A DNA stretch of 64,000 bases from Syngnathus acus. Its lineage: Eukaryota; Chordata; Actinopteri; Syngnathiformes; Syngnathidae. Location: assembly GCF_901709675.1 (NCBI RefSeq), contig NC_051087.1, forward strand, positions 11,641,384 through 11,705,383, in the 5' to 3' direction. Shown here piece by piece: positions 1 through 12,207 of this stretch. Made by a program: the position numbers and the translations under genes. Every line of letters begins with the position of its first letter. Positions within the stretch are counted from its first letter, which is position 1. Below the pieces are notes generated by a model that was not told where the DNA came from, made no database searches, and worked only from the letters and a program-made list of their open reading frames with translations.

Positions 1-636
1 ATGTTGTATACTTAGTCACAGCTTTGTAAACTTGGAGATTTATTTTTTAAAAAGGGATATTTCTGCCAGCAATATGAATAAGTAAATCCTCTCAGGGAAC
101 TGCTTCACCACAAAGATTATAACACTGTTATTGTTCTAGTGTTCCACTCTCCTTTTCTCAGCCAATTTTGTGCCAGCACAGCTGCTATCCAGTTGTCCAC
201 TGCTGTTATGGCTGGCAAGCATGTATTCATTCATGCAGAACCCCATACTGGCCCAGCAGCCAAGTGGGGTCAGCATATATGGGGTTTAGACCCTGCAGTT
301 TGTTTTACTTAATTTGCACAATCACTTACTGGCATAAAATACAAATGTCCTATTCTTATTCTGCTCGCCTATGTAAGCACATCTTAACTAAGCATGCAAT
401 AACACTGGCCCTTACCGAGACACAACGGTTTGTGCAGAACAGCCAGACAGCTGCATTTAATTACATTAACTACCATGAGGAGAAAGCACATTCTCTGCAG
501 TGACTGGCTCCAGCTATAATCAACAACTTATTCAATAAGCTAAAAAAAAAAATACAGCTCCCTGGTTTCTCAGCTACACTGTGGCTCTTTCTTCTCTCAT
601 AATAAATTTTCATGGACGCGCTTGTCGGAGTGCAAA
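1..636. other. Unannotated unique-looking DNA
   Basis: No repeat, exon or RNA gene is recognised here. The longest frame (168-503, plus) has no splice context, no domain and ordinary AT-rich composition. It is treated as chance. Confidence 0.5.
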
Positions 637-644
637 CACACGCA

Positions 645-696
<52 letters not shown>

Positions 697-697
697 T
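637..697. repeat. Compound CGCA/CA microsatellite
   Basis: Six or so CGCA units run straight into a CA dinucleotide tract and end in CATACATA. The CGCA part probably arose by CA-to-CG substitution and slippage. Confidence 0.95.
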
Positions 698-1770
698 AAA
701 AAACACACTTTTTGACTGAGGTCATTGGTTTCTGCTAAAGCTTCCTGGAGAGGTCAAATATTGCCTCTTAGGAGATAACCTTTTACCTGAGCTGTAAAGA
801 AAGTAACTGCAGGAAGTGAAAGAGGAAGTTGAGCACTTGGAAATTAGCACATGCAAGTATAAACATTCTGTTCCATAGAATTACTGATGGCATGTCATAA
901 ATGTCTTTTAGTTAACAAGTGTTCCACTGGGAAAGAAATAAACCAAAATAAGGGGAAAAAAAGAATGGAAGTTCAGGGAGAGGTCTAAATCTCTTATTGA
1001 TCGCACATTTCAGGATGGGTGTTTCTACATTTAATGAAATTCACCCTGTAATGGATGGATGGATGGATAGATGGATGGATGGATGGTATCCTTGATTTTT
1101 TCTGTTGCTTATAATGCCCAGAATGTCCAAGTGACATCCAAAATGTTTTGTATGAAGCATAACTAGTAAATTTAAAAGTATCTTTTATATTTCAAAATAA
1201 TTTATCTGAATTGTAAAAGGTAACAGGTTACACTACTTGTACGTTAACCTTCAAACCAATGTAATACGTGTAGCCTAACTTTAACATACCAATAGCCTTG
1301 AATGCAAATAACTAAACATTAGCATTCGGGCAGCATTGACATTTAACAGCATCACAACACAACAACTATATAGAAACACATAACAAACTATATTGTTATG
1401 ATTACTTACCACTGAAGGTTTCTACTTTTTCAGGGTAGGGGGAAATAACTGTTATTTGGATTTTCTGCCTTTATAAATTAAAATTAAAAGTTGCGGAGAG
1501 TCATTAGTTATTCAGTCACCTTAAATTGTTTTGCCATTCTGGCACAAGATACATTTGAGCTAAATATTCGTAACTCTCTCAATTCAGCATAAAAAAATAA
1601 ATAAAAAGATAAACGACATACAATTTGCCAGACAATACCTGCTGAACATACATGACACTCAGTGGCTTCACAATCCACTGATGGTTCTGCTATAATGATG
1701 GCATCCAACAAAGCATTGACAGTGATTGAAACACCAACAAATGACAGACAGTCACAACACAGTCACTAAG
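698..1770. other. Unannotated stretch with one short ATGG tract
   Basis: Apart from the ATGG array at 1051-1086 nothing is recognised. Several frames exist by chance only. Confidence 0.45.
1051..1086. repeat. ATGG tetranucleotide microsatellite
   Basis: Nine ATGG-type units with one ATAG interruption. The same unit forms the tails of LINE and SINE copies elsewhere in the window, so this may be a leftover retroposon tail, although no retroposon body is visible beside it. Confidence 0.9.
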
Positions 1771-1928
1771 GTGTGAATGAGTGAGTGTGTTATTTGTCTA
1801 TAGGTGCCCTGTGATTGACTGGCCACCAGTTAAGGGTGTAAACTGGCTCATGTGCAAAGTCAGCGGAGATAGGCTTCAGTTACTTGTGACAATAATGAGG
1901 ACAACGCTGTAGAAAATGGTAAGATGGA
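1771..1928 (+). mobile_element. SINE family B fragment, 5'-truncated
   Basis: This is the 3' half of the common teleost tRNA-derived SINE whose tail reads ...GATAGGCTCCAG...GAGGATAAGCGG...AAAATGGATGG. Visible landmarks are GTGCCCTGTGATTGACTGG, an ACCAGTTAAGGGTGTA block, GGAGATAGGCTTCAG and AATAATGAGG, ending in GAAAATGG. The tRNA-like head is missing. It is clearly diverged from the cleaner copies at 17.1 and 52.3 kb, so it is an older insertion. Identity rests on alignment by eye to those copies. Confidence 0.6.
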
Positions 1929-3734
1929 TTTTACAGGTTGCAAAACATTTTTTTAGAGAAAAGATATTTGATTACCCTCATGCTACAATGAATTGTAACT
2001 TGCCTTACTGAGATTGTAACCAAAACATGAACATGAATTCATGCTCATTGTTACTGCAAAAAGAGATCATGACTTGCAATACTTATCGTTTATTCCCTAA
2101 CCTTATCTGTGAAATTGTGTTTACTGTGGACTGATCAGTAGTTCATCACAGGACTGAGAATCAAGTCTTTTTCAGATTCAACACTGACTTGTCCATGAGT
2201 TCGTATGGTAAAGTAGGCTGGCAATGCACACCCAATGCTCTACTAGTGATTGGGTCTGGTGCGGACGTCCATTCAGGGCAGCTCAGCTCGTCAATATGTA
2301 ACAACAAATCAGATGTATTTATTACTTTCTGTGGCGTATTCTTCATGCACAACATCACAAAATACTGCACAAGAGATGGTAGTTTGTTTCATTCAGCATT
2401 GCACTCAGTTTTAAATATTTGAAACACAATCATTAGTACCCAAGCAGCTGACAGTAGTAGAAACATTTACTTCAAAATAAGATTGATTTTTTTTCTTCAA
2501 CGCAACGTCTGCTTTTTGCTGATTGGTTCATTTGAACTGTCTAGGTGTGCCCTGCCTCAGAAATGCACATTAATGAGACTCCCACCAGACCAATTGGTGA
2601 GATATTGGTCTGGCTTGCCAGATTAATGGCAAAGACCAAGGGCATTGCCATACCCAATACAAACTGGACAGTGCGAGTTGTGAAAAAGGAATGATACAAC
2701 CTAACTGTAAAAAGGTAACAATTATTTTTTTTAACTTGTCTTTATTGTTTATTTGAACACTCTGTCACACTCTCAGAATGGTGTCAGGGCATTAGGGTGA
2801 ATTTCAGAAATGTGACTTATACCTACCCATTAATCTGATTTGGGGCTGTCTATCTGATTTAGGTCATACAGAAAGATATTATTTATTCACACATTGCAAA
2901 TTCGCAAATTTACATTTGCAAACTGTTAATCCTCCAGGGCACACATGCTGATGTGATTGTTTTCACCATTATTCTTATCCTCAGTCTGGAGGTCTGAAAG
3001 ATTTATGTATTTAAAAATGGCCGATGCCTAACAGAACAAATAAAAGAATTGTAATAGACTTGATTTGAATTAACAGTGTTCTGTTTTGAGAAATATGTTT
3101 GTATGTCCAACTCTAACCAGGGAAACTGCTAATAGCAGTTTTAGACCCACTCTTCTGCAAATACCGCACGGAAAGAAAGGAGTTCATCTCACAGAACATT
3201 TGAAAAGTATTATAGTTATATATAGTTCATTTATTTGCACTGCTGCTAAAGCTTAGTACCAATTCCAATTTCAGTTCAATCACTTTTTCACTCTGCTCTC
3301 TATCATTCCAATCAGCTGCAGCTGTAGTGTGCTGCCACGAGCGCTGGAGATGGATGGCAAAGTCATCTTCCTCACCACATGCACTATTAAACTTTTTTGC
3401 TGACAGTAAAAGCATAGGTAGTGTAAATCTAAGCTGCAATCAGGCAGAAAACAGTTTATGGTTCTGTGGGCTGTTGTGAAAAATGTACATCTATAACCTT
3501 TGACACCAGCCAGCACATCTTTGACCTGATTCACTATATTTTTTAAGGGGCTGCAAGGAACCTCAAATAATCTCACAAAATAGATAAAAAATATTGACAA
3601 CTGGCTAACATATTACAACATTCCACAGTAATCCATAAATACCATGCAAAGACATATCACATCATTTCATTCTCAGCTCTCAGAAGATGTTAAATCCATT
3701 TGTGTGAAATATACATAACATTTTCAAAATGTTA
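1929..3734. other. Unannotated stretch with a small palindrome cluster
   Basis: No gene is seen. At 2585-2613 CCAGACCAA and TTGGTCTGG form a 9-bp stem, and at 2609-2622 TCTGGCTTGCCAGA is a perfect palindrome. These could be the remnant of an inverted-repeat element, but no ends are recognised. Confidence 0.4.
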
Positions 3735-3820
3735 GCGATTGTTTGATGACCAGTCCAGGGAATACAGTGTTTCTTGCTCAAAGTTAGCTTGTCTAGGCTT
3801 CAGGTTCCCTGTAATTCTGA
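3735..3820 (+). mobile_element. SINE family B fragment, very diverged
   Basis: ACCAGTCCAGGG, GCTCAAAGTTAGCTTG and TCTAGGCTTCAG line up with the ACCAGTTCAGGGTGTA, CCCAAAGTCAGCTGGGATAGGCTCCAG part of SINE family B. Both ends are lost. The match is short and weak, so it could also be coincidence. Confidence 0.45.
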
Positions 3821-6188
3821 TCCCGATATAAAGTATGTTTGTCAGTTTAAAATTCATGTTCTAAAATTCTCTGGATTGGTCCAGAGTGTACCTCGTCCAA
3901 AGTGAAGTATGGATCAGTAAATACGTTTATTATAACACACATCTTCATAGTTGCTCCAAGACTCACATGAGGGAATATGAGGGAATAGGAAGACACTTTT
4001 ATGAGAGAGCGCAAACACTTTGCTTGAAACATCATTTATCCATCAAAGTGTCCCCGTGTGTGCATCAAGTATTGCAACAGGGATCAGACTTCCACTCATC
4101 TGTTAGCTTTTTCCCCCCCAATAGCTTAAGCACATTTTTTTGTGACTATGGGCTATTTGCCCAAAAATCTTCACACAAATATAACCTTTAATTTCTCTTA
4201 TTTCTCTTGCTAAAGCAAATAAGTCTTGCTTAACTCCACAAATTGTAGAGATTGTATTTTTATTGCGAACAATCCACCGCTTTCACTGAGCATTGGGGGA
4301 TGGGACATCCAAATTTCCGCTCCGAGAGGGGGTCGTATAGTTGTGGGGCGTGGGGAGGAGGTTGAATAGTGGCTGTCATGTGTCAAAACAAAACCGTAGA
4401 TGGAGGGCGTTGCGGACAGCATGTTGTTCTTCACGTCCACGTTTTCTTCCTCGGTTTCCTTTGAATCTAGCTCTGCCTTCGTTCCAGTTTTTCTGTGGGT
4501 TATTTCTACTGCTTAGGCTGATTGCAAAGTGAACTACAGCAACTATCTAAACTAGTTTTCTCCCGTGAAAGTGTGGCTGGCCAGTAGCAGAATTGTGTAA
4601 GAATACTAATACATGTGTCTTTTTTTGCTAAGAATCTGTTGACCCTTTGGAAATTGGGTCTAAATAGTGAGTTGTGTTTACAAGTATGCAAAATAATTGT
4701 TGGGCAATCCAAGTGTATGTTACAAAATTGCAAACTCAGTGCTAAGGAGTGTCTGTACTTAGAGTTTTGTAAATGTTGTGTTTTTGTGATGGATAGTTAG
4801 TTAATGGTTTATAGATTAGTTAACAGTTTGAGAAATTGTGCTGTGTTCTCCCACAGCACTCACAGAGTTTTAAGCTAACAATAGTATAAATAAGACTTCA
4901 CTGCCAAGATATGTAAGACTTTAATTTACCGCTTAGAATTATAGCTGTTTTTCTTCAAATTCCCACTTCTGTTTAAACTCACCTATATCCTTAAAAGATC
5001 TAGCTTTTAAATTACCAGAAATGTAGAAACTATTTTTTTTAGCTGCAGAAGACATTAAAAGTACCTATTCCCAATTAAAATTCAGACTGCAGCCTTTTCT
5101 GATTTTTTTCTTTCCCTTAAATGTTTTTCAACACCCACATGAAAAGCCCCAAAATAATCAAGAACATATGGCGTTGCTACTCTACTGTATAATTACCTCT
5201 AATGATCACTTTCTGATTTTGACTCTGCCGCACTTCTTCTTATCAATCAACATAATCACTTTTTTATTCTTATTCATAAAAGGGTTTTATCACTGTATCC
5301 ATTCACACTCTGCCTCAAAACAACTAATACATGCACTTAGCATCCATCACTTAGTGTTGCAATTCAAAAGATTTTAGTTTTGCAGCTGAATTCATGGCCA
5401 GGGACCCTACAAAGAACACATTAATCCACAGTTTATTTTCTGCTAATGGGAAGTGGTGGGAAAGTATGGTGGATAAAATCAAATAACTGAAAGAACAGTG
5501 TCCTTATTCAACAAAACTGGCAACTCCTAGTATCTGGACGTCATAATGATCTCCACATGTGCCGTGGCGGCCTCACACAGTCCCACTGACGCATGCACAA
5601 GGGCACTAATTCACCAAAAACCTTGAAACTCCTCAGAGGGAATGAAAAACAAACACAAGTTAAACATTCCCCCTTTTTATTTCCCACTATCTTTATTTTC
5701 TCACATCACATATTCTTAAAGAGTGGACAGAAGTGCTGGCTCCCATAAGAATTAGTGAAAGTGTTTGAACAAGGCAATTTACGGCGCCACACAGGCTTCT
5801 GTCATTTCATCGAGGGGTAGTGGTTTCAACGTAGCGCAGCTTTTTGAATGGCTCATTGATCGGGTTGTTACCAATGACAGAGTGAATCCAGGCGGTGTGA
5901 ACAGCCAGAGAAGTATGCAAGGGTGGCATGCTTGTGTGCGCGTGTATGAGTGTTTATGTGTGAGTGTGTAAAGGGGGGGGGTTTATTGTATGCAATTATG
6001 TCAGTGCAGCATGGCTAAGGCAGTAGCAATCGGAAGATGGTTGAGTTGATCTCTGCCTTGTCCAGGGACGTCTTGTATATGAATGAGTTGGTGTTGGTAA
6101 TCTAGCTTCCAAGACGAATGAGCAGGTTCATGAGGCAACAATATGAATAATTGAATGCATTCGTGGTTGAATTTTTATTTATATCATT

Positions 6189-6189
<1 letters not shown>
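3821..6189. other. Unannotated stretch
   Basis: Nothing is recognised except a GT-rich stretch ending in a G9 run at about 5932-5981. The short frames on both strands show no domain, splice context or coding bias. Confidence 0.45.

Positions 6190-6234
<45 letters not shown>
6190..6234. repeat. AT dinucleotide microsatellite
   Basis: About 22 uninterrupted AT units. Such tracts are self-complementary and hard to size in assemblies. Confidence 0.95.
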
Positions 6235-6237
<3 letters not shown>

Positions 6238-6345
6238 ATTAATTTATTATATACCAAAATATACCGTATGCTTAGAACAGTAAAGGAATTGTTTCATGTT
6301 TTGTTTCATATTTGACTTTGTATAACAGTATGGATAAGACAAATC

Positions 6346-6860
6346 AAAAACCCAATTCCAAAGAAATTGTGGTGTTGTGTAAAATGTAAATAGAAACAGA
6401 ATACAATTATTTGCAATTCCTTTTTAACCTATAGTCAGTTCAATACGTGACAGGCTTGATACCTCCAACCTGATTCCCAAATGCTGAGAGAGAGGCAACA
6501 AATAACTGGGAAAGTTGAAAAAACAAAATAAAATACCAGTTCTGAAAAAGTCCACATTTAGTTTAAAAACAGCAGTTTAAAAAACAATGCTTTTCAATAT
6601 ACAGTAGCAAGAAGTTAAGGGATTTCATAATCTATAATCCATAATATCATCCTAAAATTACTAGAATATTAAGAAATCTTTGCACACAAGCGACAAAGCT
6701 GAAAAGCAACATGCCCGTGACCATCGATCCTGAAGCACTGCATTAGGGGGGGAAAAAATGCCATCTTTGTGTGAAGGATATTGCCAAGTGGTCTCAGGGA
6801 ATTACAGACCTCATTTCAACATCTACAAATGCAAGTTGAAACATTAACACATCATCACTC
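6346..6860 (+). pseudogene. Decayed Tc1-like transposon with transposase relic
   Basis: The left end (from about 6350) carries CCAATTCCA, then TTGTGTAAAATGTAAAT, AACAGAATACAATTATTTGC and AACCTATAGTCAGTTCAATAC. This is the end sequence of a widespread teleost Tc1-like transposon, and 37374-37460 carries the same block. Pieces of the transposase follow in order but in shifting frames with stops: NN..Q...AR..GIS near 6583-6640 and HNII near 6635-6650 (N-terminal helix-turn-helix region), ARD.RS near 6714-6730, VKDIAKWSQ near 6771-6797, and IYKCKLK near 6820-6840. The catalytic DDE half and the right end are missing. Family knowledge: Tc1/mariner transposases cut and paste at TA sites. This copy is about 515 bp against roughly 1.5 kb for a full element and cannot be functional. 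Confidence 0.85.
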
Positions 6861-7395
6861 CAATAATTTTGGCCGGAATTACACAAAACATCCATGATTG
6901 TATTTCTTAAGGTCGTCAACTCTTTCCCCACATACTCAGTTTTCATTTTAGAGAGTTAAGCCTATCACACATACGTATATGTATCGCCTCAACAATGCTT
7001 CCCTCTCACACAAACTCCATCTCCGTTTACTGACAAGTTATTCACTGGAGAAAACATTGATGGGCTGTGACCAGCAGTGTTTTGTAACCTGTCTGTCTTT
7101 CTTTAGACAGTTGCTCTTTCAGGATGCCATCAAGACTTTGTGATGGAAATCTGTGATGGGCAAAACAGCACAAAACACTGATCCTTGCCTTCATCTGTCG
7201 CAATGATTTTATGCTCTCCAAGAGTGAAGACAGGGAGTATGAGAGCGTGTGAAAGAGAAAAAGAGATTTATGTCTGGGGTTGCTCCACGGGCCTGTGGTT
7301 CAGACTTCTGTTCGACCAAACAGCCCGTGAATTCATCTTGCAGCAGGGGCTGGTTAGCCCAACCATAGGCAGCCAATGCAATTCATTTTGTGCCC

Positions 7396-7441
7396 AGGGA
7401 GGAGAAAAAAAAGAGAGAAAAAAAAGAGAGAGAGAGAGAGG
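7396..7441. repeat. Homopurine A/GA-rich tract
   Basis: 46 nt of uninterrupted purine, made of A-runs and a terminal GA repeat. It is a low-complexity slippage product. Confidence 0.85.
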
Positions 7442-10049
7442 TTACAGCATGAATGTTTGTGCCCTTTACGGTTTTGAGAGTGTGAAAACGAAACACATTC
7501 AAGCAGACCGCAAATGTGACATTTGGGAGATACCAGCATTGATTTGAATTGGAGTAGTTGCATTTGTGCCTCCCTCAGAAGCTTAAAGGATCTAAAAGGA
7601 TTAATATAGCAGCAAGGACTTGTCCAGTGTCATTTCTCATATGCCTCTCAGATGAAAGGGGGCGGGGGGGCAAATAGATGACTAGAAGAAAGCTGTTATG
7701 AGATGTGTGGGGAAGGGGATTCCAAGAGGAATGAGCATTCATGTAGGAAAGGCTTGGGTGCTTTGAGATAAAATTGGTAGATGGAAATGCCCATTAACGT
7801 CTGTTAAACAAGTAATGTTTTTAATGTTTGTTCCAATTAGTGTGTGTCAGCTTATGCAAAAAGAAAATCAAACCAATTTCCACAAAACACTGAGGGCATA
7901 GGTGCAAGTCGAACCCATTGTGGTTTGGGTTTCAACACTTAGTTTAAAATCGGCATCATCTTTATCTTTATTGAGTGGAACACAGTTGATTGCAACGTCA
8001 AAGTTACATAACTTTAGATGCTGAATTATGTAAAACAGTAAAAGGAGACAATTTAATCAAAGTCCCCACATGTAGAATCTTACATAGATAACTAGTCTGA
8101 ATGCAAGTGCAGTACTGTATCACTATTGAAGATTGCACGACTTGAAGACAGCTCCATAAAAGAAAATGTATAGCGCAGTCATTCTCCTGTTTTAGTGGAA
8201 AATGTAATTGAAAAGGGCAAACTTGCATCCATGCACCCTGGAAGGACTAGCCAGTGGGGACAGTCTATCTCAAACCCGCTGCTGCTTAAAAGGGCACCAT
8301 GAAAATATTCCAGTTCTCAGCATAAATTGAGCTGATGCACATTACAATGCAGGCAAAGTTCATCAAGAATGTTTTTTTCTGGAAACTTGAGTGGCCCAAG
8401 ATCAACAGTTGTGTTTCACTGACAACTTAAAGGTAGGTCACATAAAATCAGAGTCATGAACAACAAATTATCATGTTTGTTAGCTGTACAACTGCATCAC
8501 GTTATGCATGCCTTTATGTCGTATGCTATTTGATTTGCCACTCTGGGACAATAAAGTGCTTTGAATCGAACTGAATAATATTGATTTATAACTCCGTATT
8601 CATCCAATAACACAAGACATTTCATAGTATTTGACATACAATAGCGTAATTGATCATTTTGCGTCCTAAGAAATGCATAAGAGTCCCTCTGTAAAAGGTT
8701 CATGTTCACTTTGGATATATTTATTTAACACTTGAAGTTGTCTTACATTTTATATATTTATCTCAGGTTGTTTTTTATTTTTTGACTGATTTGTCAAACG
8801 GCATGTTGTGCTATGGTCGTTTCGTATCTATAATATACATTTGGGATGGGGAGAGGTGGGGTTGGGGTGGTCTCTAAATAAAATTTTGCTTGGGGCCCCA
8901 AATTGGTCAGGGACGCCTCGACACAAATAGCTTAGTTTGAAGCCGTGAAAAGCCATGAAAGATTTCAATCTAAACTGCCAAATTAAAAAGTGCACAACAA
9001 GACATGTTGACAGTTTGTTTCTAAATTTGTGGCCTCCACATCCAAAATCAGTGCTTAACGGTGTTACAAATGTGAATGATGGCTTGGGAAAGCAGCTATT
9101 GTGATAAACTCACCATGCAGAGGAAACAAACTTTAGTGCTGAATCCACTGCATTATGCAGGTGAATGATTCGATTTATTGATTTGGGGATTTTGAATGAC
9201 AAGCATAGTAATTATATTTTTAATTGTGTTGATGATTTTTGTGAAGTCCTGCACAAATAGGTCTTTGACCTAATGTTGGTTTGCTGCCTAGCAGTTTCGT
9301 GCCATCTGAATGAGAATTTACACGCAAGAGAGGAGAGGAGGAATCACAGTTTGTACTTATTTTTGTTTGCTTCAAACGCTTTGTTGACATATGGACATAT
9401 TTTGTCTCAAGTTCAAATCACATTTGGTCATACATATGATTAGAAAGTATGCTTTCTTATGTGGCGCCCCACTAGCAGTGTCCAAGAATGTCCCCCCATC
9501 GCTTAAACTGCACATACCTGCTCTAGAACATTCAAAATTGATCAAATAACCACTCACACAAACATGCAAACACAAACACACTCACAAACAGACACACACA
9601 TAGTGCCAGCTTGCTGTTTGATCTTCAGTTTTCTCCCGAGGGCATGATGTTTGTTTGGTTAGCTCAAGGTTTTGTCACAGTCTGTATTCAACATTATTCA
9701 TGAAAGACTACTTTTTCTGGGCAAATGCTGGATGGCCAGAGGCTCAACAAGAACTCTGAGGGAGCTGTCCTTAATACACAACAAATTCAAACACACTTAC
9801 AGAAAATATGCTCCTACACTTTGACTGCATCTTGGCACAGCGAAATGAATGCCAGTAAGCCCACACAAATGAATGGCACCGATTACTATATACTAGGTTT
9901 ATACACCTTGTTACCGACGTTTAGAAAACACAAAACAATGTGTTATTTCAGATTAGTGCTATCAGTTAATTATATTTTTTGTAATTATACTTAATCATTC
10001 GATTTTCGTATTTAAGTCATGATTAATGGCGGATAAATTACATAATTAA
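7442..10049. other. Unannotated stretch
   Basis: No gene is recognised. A possible LINE/SINE tail lies at 8530-8575 and is listed separately. The G-rich strip at 8840-8930 has a repeat-like look but I cannot assign it. Confidence 0.4.
8530..8575 (+). mobile_element. Possible retroposon 3' tail fragment
   Basis: CTCTGGGACAATAAAGTGCTTTGAAT resembles the 3' end of several fish LINEs and their SINE partners (CTGGGACAATAAAGT...). Only about 45 bp match, so family and orientation are tentative. Confidence 0.35.
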
Positions 10050-10112
10050 AAGTCAAATCAAGTCAAGTTTATTTATGTAAACTTTAATCGCAAGAATATC
10101 TCAAAGGACCTC
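10050..10112 (-). mobile_element. Possible L2-like LINE/SINE tail
   Basis: AAGTCAAGTTTATTTATGTAA followed by AATCGCAAGAATATCTCAAAGGACCTC resembles the complement of an L2-type tail common in fish (TCAAGTTTATTTGTATAG...TCTCAAAGGGCTTC). Nothing upstream is recognised. Confidence 0.4.
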
Positions 10113-10783
10113 AAAAAACGCAAAAAAAAATAAAATGTACGCCCCTCCATCCATTTCAGGTTTTTCATATTATTGTGTAGTGTGTAAAAGAAGTGAAAAA
10201 TATTGCACACTGATTGAAACACGAGCCGTATCTTTGCTGCAGAATGCATTGAATATAGGCTCATATGGCTTTACGTACGTACTAATTGAGCATTGTATTT
10301 TTTCTTTGTATTTGAAAGTTATAATTTCTACATTGGCTCAAGAAAAATGCATGCATACATTTTGTATTTATAAAATGGCTTTTTTTTCAACTATCTAGCT
10401 TGAAAGTGTGCAAACCTTTACGGCCACCCAGTATTGTCGATGAAAAATTGTGGCCCCCTCCATCATTTAAGTTGTCAATCCCTTCTTTAAGACAATCAAA
10501 ACTGAGCTCATAGGGTAGCCTACAGGCCAACCAATTAGAGCGCCTCTAACATGGGGTTACAGCACCCAATCAAAGAAAAGTATGGCTTGAGGCGGGGGCA
10601 CCACAGTGCATTGGAGGCCGGCCTGTCACCCACCAATCCTTTTGAAAGTGGTGATTGTATGTCAAAACATTTTGTGTAGTGGTACCATTTGTTAGTGTGA
10701 GAAATTAAAGTAAAATGTGAGACAGATATTATTGAGACTCATGCTCAACGCCTTAGTGTTGACACCTCATAGGCACTTAGCGT
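10113..10783. other. Unannotated stretch with a GC-richer block
   Basis: No gene is seen. Positions 10420-10640 are richer in GC than the surroundings and may be an unrecognised repeat. Confidence 0.35.
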
Positions 10784-10961
10784 TAACCCATTAATAAAAA
10801 TCCTGGGTTTGAAAAAAACAATTTGGGTTAAAAGTTGGACCAACCCAGGAAGTTAGGTCAATTTTTGCATTTAACCCAATTATGTATAAAACAACAGCAG
10901 CAATTCAACCCAGACTTGAGTCAAATGACCCAACTTCCTGGGTTGGCTCAATTTTTAAGGG
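10784..10961. mobile_element. Palindromic AACCCA-type element
   Basis: CCAACCCAGGAAGTTAGGTCA at 10840-10860 and its complement at 10926-10946 differ at one of 21 positions. Around them GGGTTAAA and TTTAACCCA motifs repeat in both orientations. This architecture fits a small non-autonomous inverted-repeat element. A half-copy of the same core lies at 54064-54091. The superfamily is not identified and no clear target duplication is visible. Confidence 0.6.
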
Positions 10962-11335
10962 TGGAATTTTGACACCACTACTTCAGAAATATAAAGATAT
11001 GACCTGATGAAGGGATTACATCAAGAATGGTTTTACTTTTTAAGCAGAAATTGCAGCACAATAACAAAAACATTTCTCCTGGTAATGACAATGAACATTA
11101 CATTTTGGCTAATGATAATTTTTGTTAAACAGAAGATCTTTTGATTTGATGCCCTAAACAATGGTTCCACCGATTTCCTATGTACTATAAATAAATGAAA
11201 AAATAAATAACCCGCATGCCAGACAAAAGTAAGACAAAAATACCAGAATGCATTTATTTTCAAAAATGTCACTTCCTCCACAAATTGCACGTCTCTGATA
11301 CAGGAATGTGAATTCCAAAATGTATTTAAAACTGC

Positions 11336-11436
11336 TGCCCTGCAATTGGGTGAGAACCAGTCCAGAGTGAACCTCTGTCTCCTAACGCTATAGTAAGCGA
11401 GGATTGGATCTAGCTCACGAACAGTCCTTATGAGGG
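11336..11436 (+). mobile_element. SINE family B fragment
   Basis: TGCCCTGCAATTGGGTGAGAACCAGTCCAGAGTGAACC, then CTCCTAACGC, GGATTGGATCTAGC and CCTTATGAGG, follow the 3' half of family B. The tRNA head and ATGG tail are missing. Confidence 0.6.
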
Positions 11437-11911
11437 AAAAGAGGCATAACCGAAACAGGATGGTGAAAACTGTCATTTTATTATTAATCAGGTTTTCATG
11501 ATACTGTTTCAAATAAGTTAAGAAGACTGACATCCCCCAAAGGTATATCAAATCTCTGCTAAACAATACCAATGTTCTCCTTTTCTTTACCATTTGCATA
11601 TGACAAACATCCTTCTAACCTCAAACAGGAGACAGGAAAGTCTTTCTATTAACAATAACGCTGGCTGGACGACACTGCATTTTTTTATTGTGTGGTAATA
11701 TTCTATGTGAAAACATGGAACTTCTCCGTAATAAAATAAACAATAGTAACACGTACTATTACACCCCTACTACTTATCCCTGCATTTATGACATACATGT
11801 GCCCTTCAGCAAAACATTTAAAAGCAAAAAAAAAAAGATAATGAAACACACTCCCCCAAGTTCTTCCTGAAAATGAGGTTTTGTGGCATGCTCTCAATGG
11901 GTCACAGGTAA
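11437..11911. other. Unannotated stretch
   Basis: Nothing is recognised. The 188-codon antisense frame at 11033-11599 runs partly across the SINE fragment just upstream and has no domain. Confidence 0.45.
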
Positions 11912-12207
11912 ATTTTATTCAAATATTTTTTTTAGGATGTCTTTCCCGTACAAGAAATCGGTTCTATGATCTGAAACTTGTAAGTGTGCTAAATATGCAC
12001 AAATTACATATCAATAGTTTTTCATTTTCTTTTTTCAATAATTAAAAAAAGTCAAAATAAAATGTAATGAAATATTTCCTGTGGTTGTCATTCCGATACA
12101 ACAATTTGGTTTCATAATCTGACACCTGTAAGTGTAATAAATAGGCATAAATCAGATATAAATCTAAAGGATACAAATACTTTTTCACCACACTGATTGT
12201 CTATGAT
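11912..12207 (+). repeat. 148-bp direct duplication, possible Tc1-like end
   Basis: Two diverged units repeat with a period near 148 bp. GATCTGAAACTTGTAAGTGTG at 11968-11988 corresponds to AATCTGACACCTGTAAGTGTA at 12116-12136, with flanking TTCC-GTACAA and ATAT/CATAAAT blocks also matching. The second unit ends in ATACAAATACTTTTTCACC, which resembles the right end of a fish Tc1-like element (CAAATACTTTTTCACACCACTG). I infer a transposon end duplicated in tandem. The Tc1 assignment is tentative. Confidence 0.5.

Noticed and set aside
11033-11599. 188-codon minus-strand frame, the longest in the window
   Set aside because: Overlaps the antisense of a SINE fragment (11336-11436), has no domain or signal, and is rich in F/I/L as expected from AT-rich DNA.
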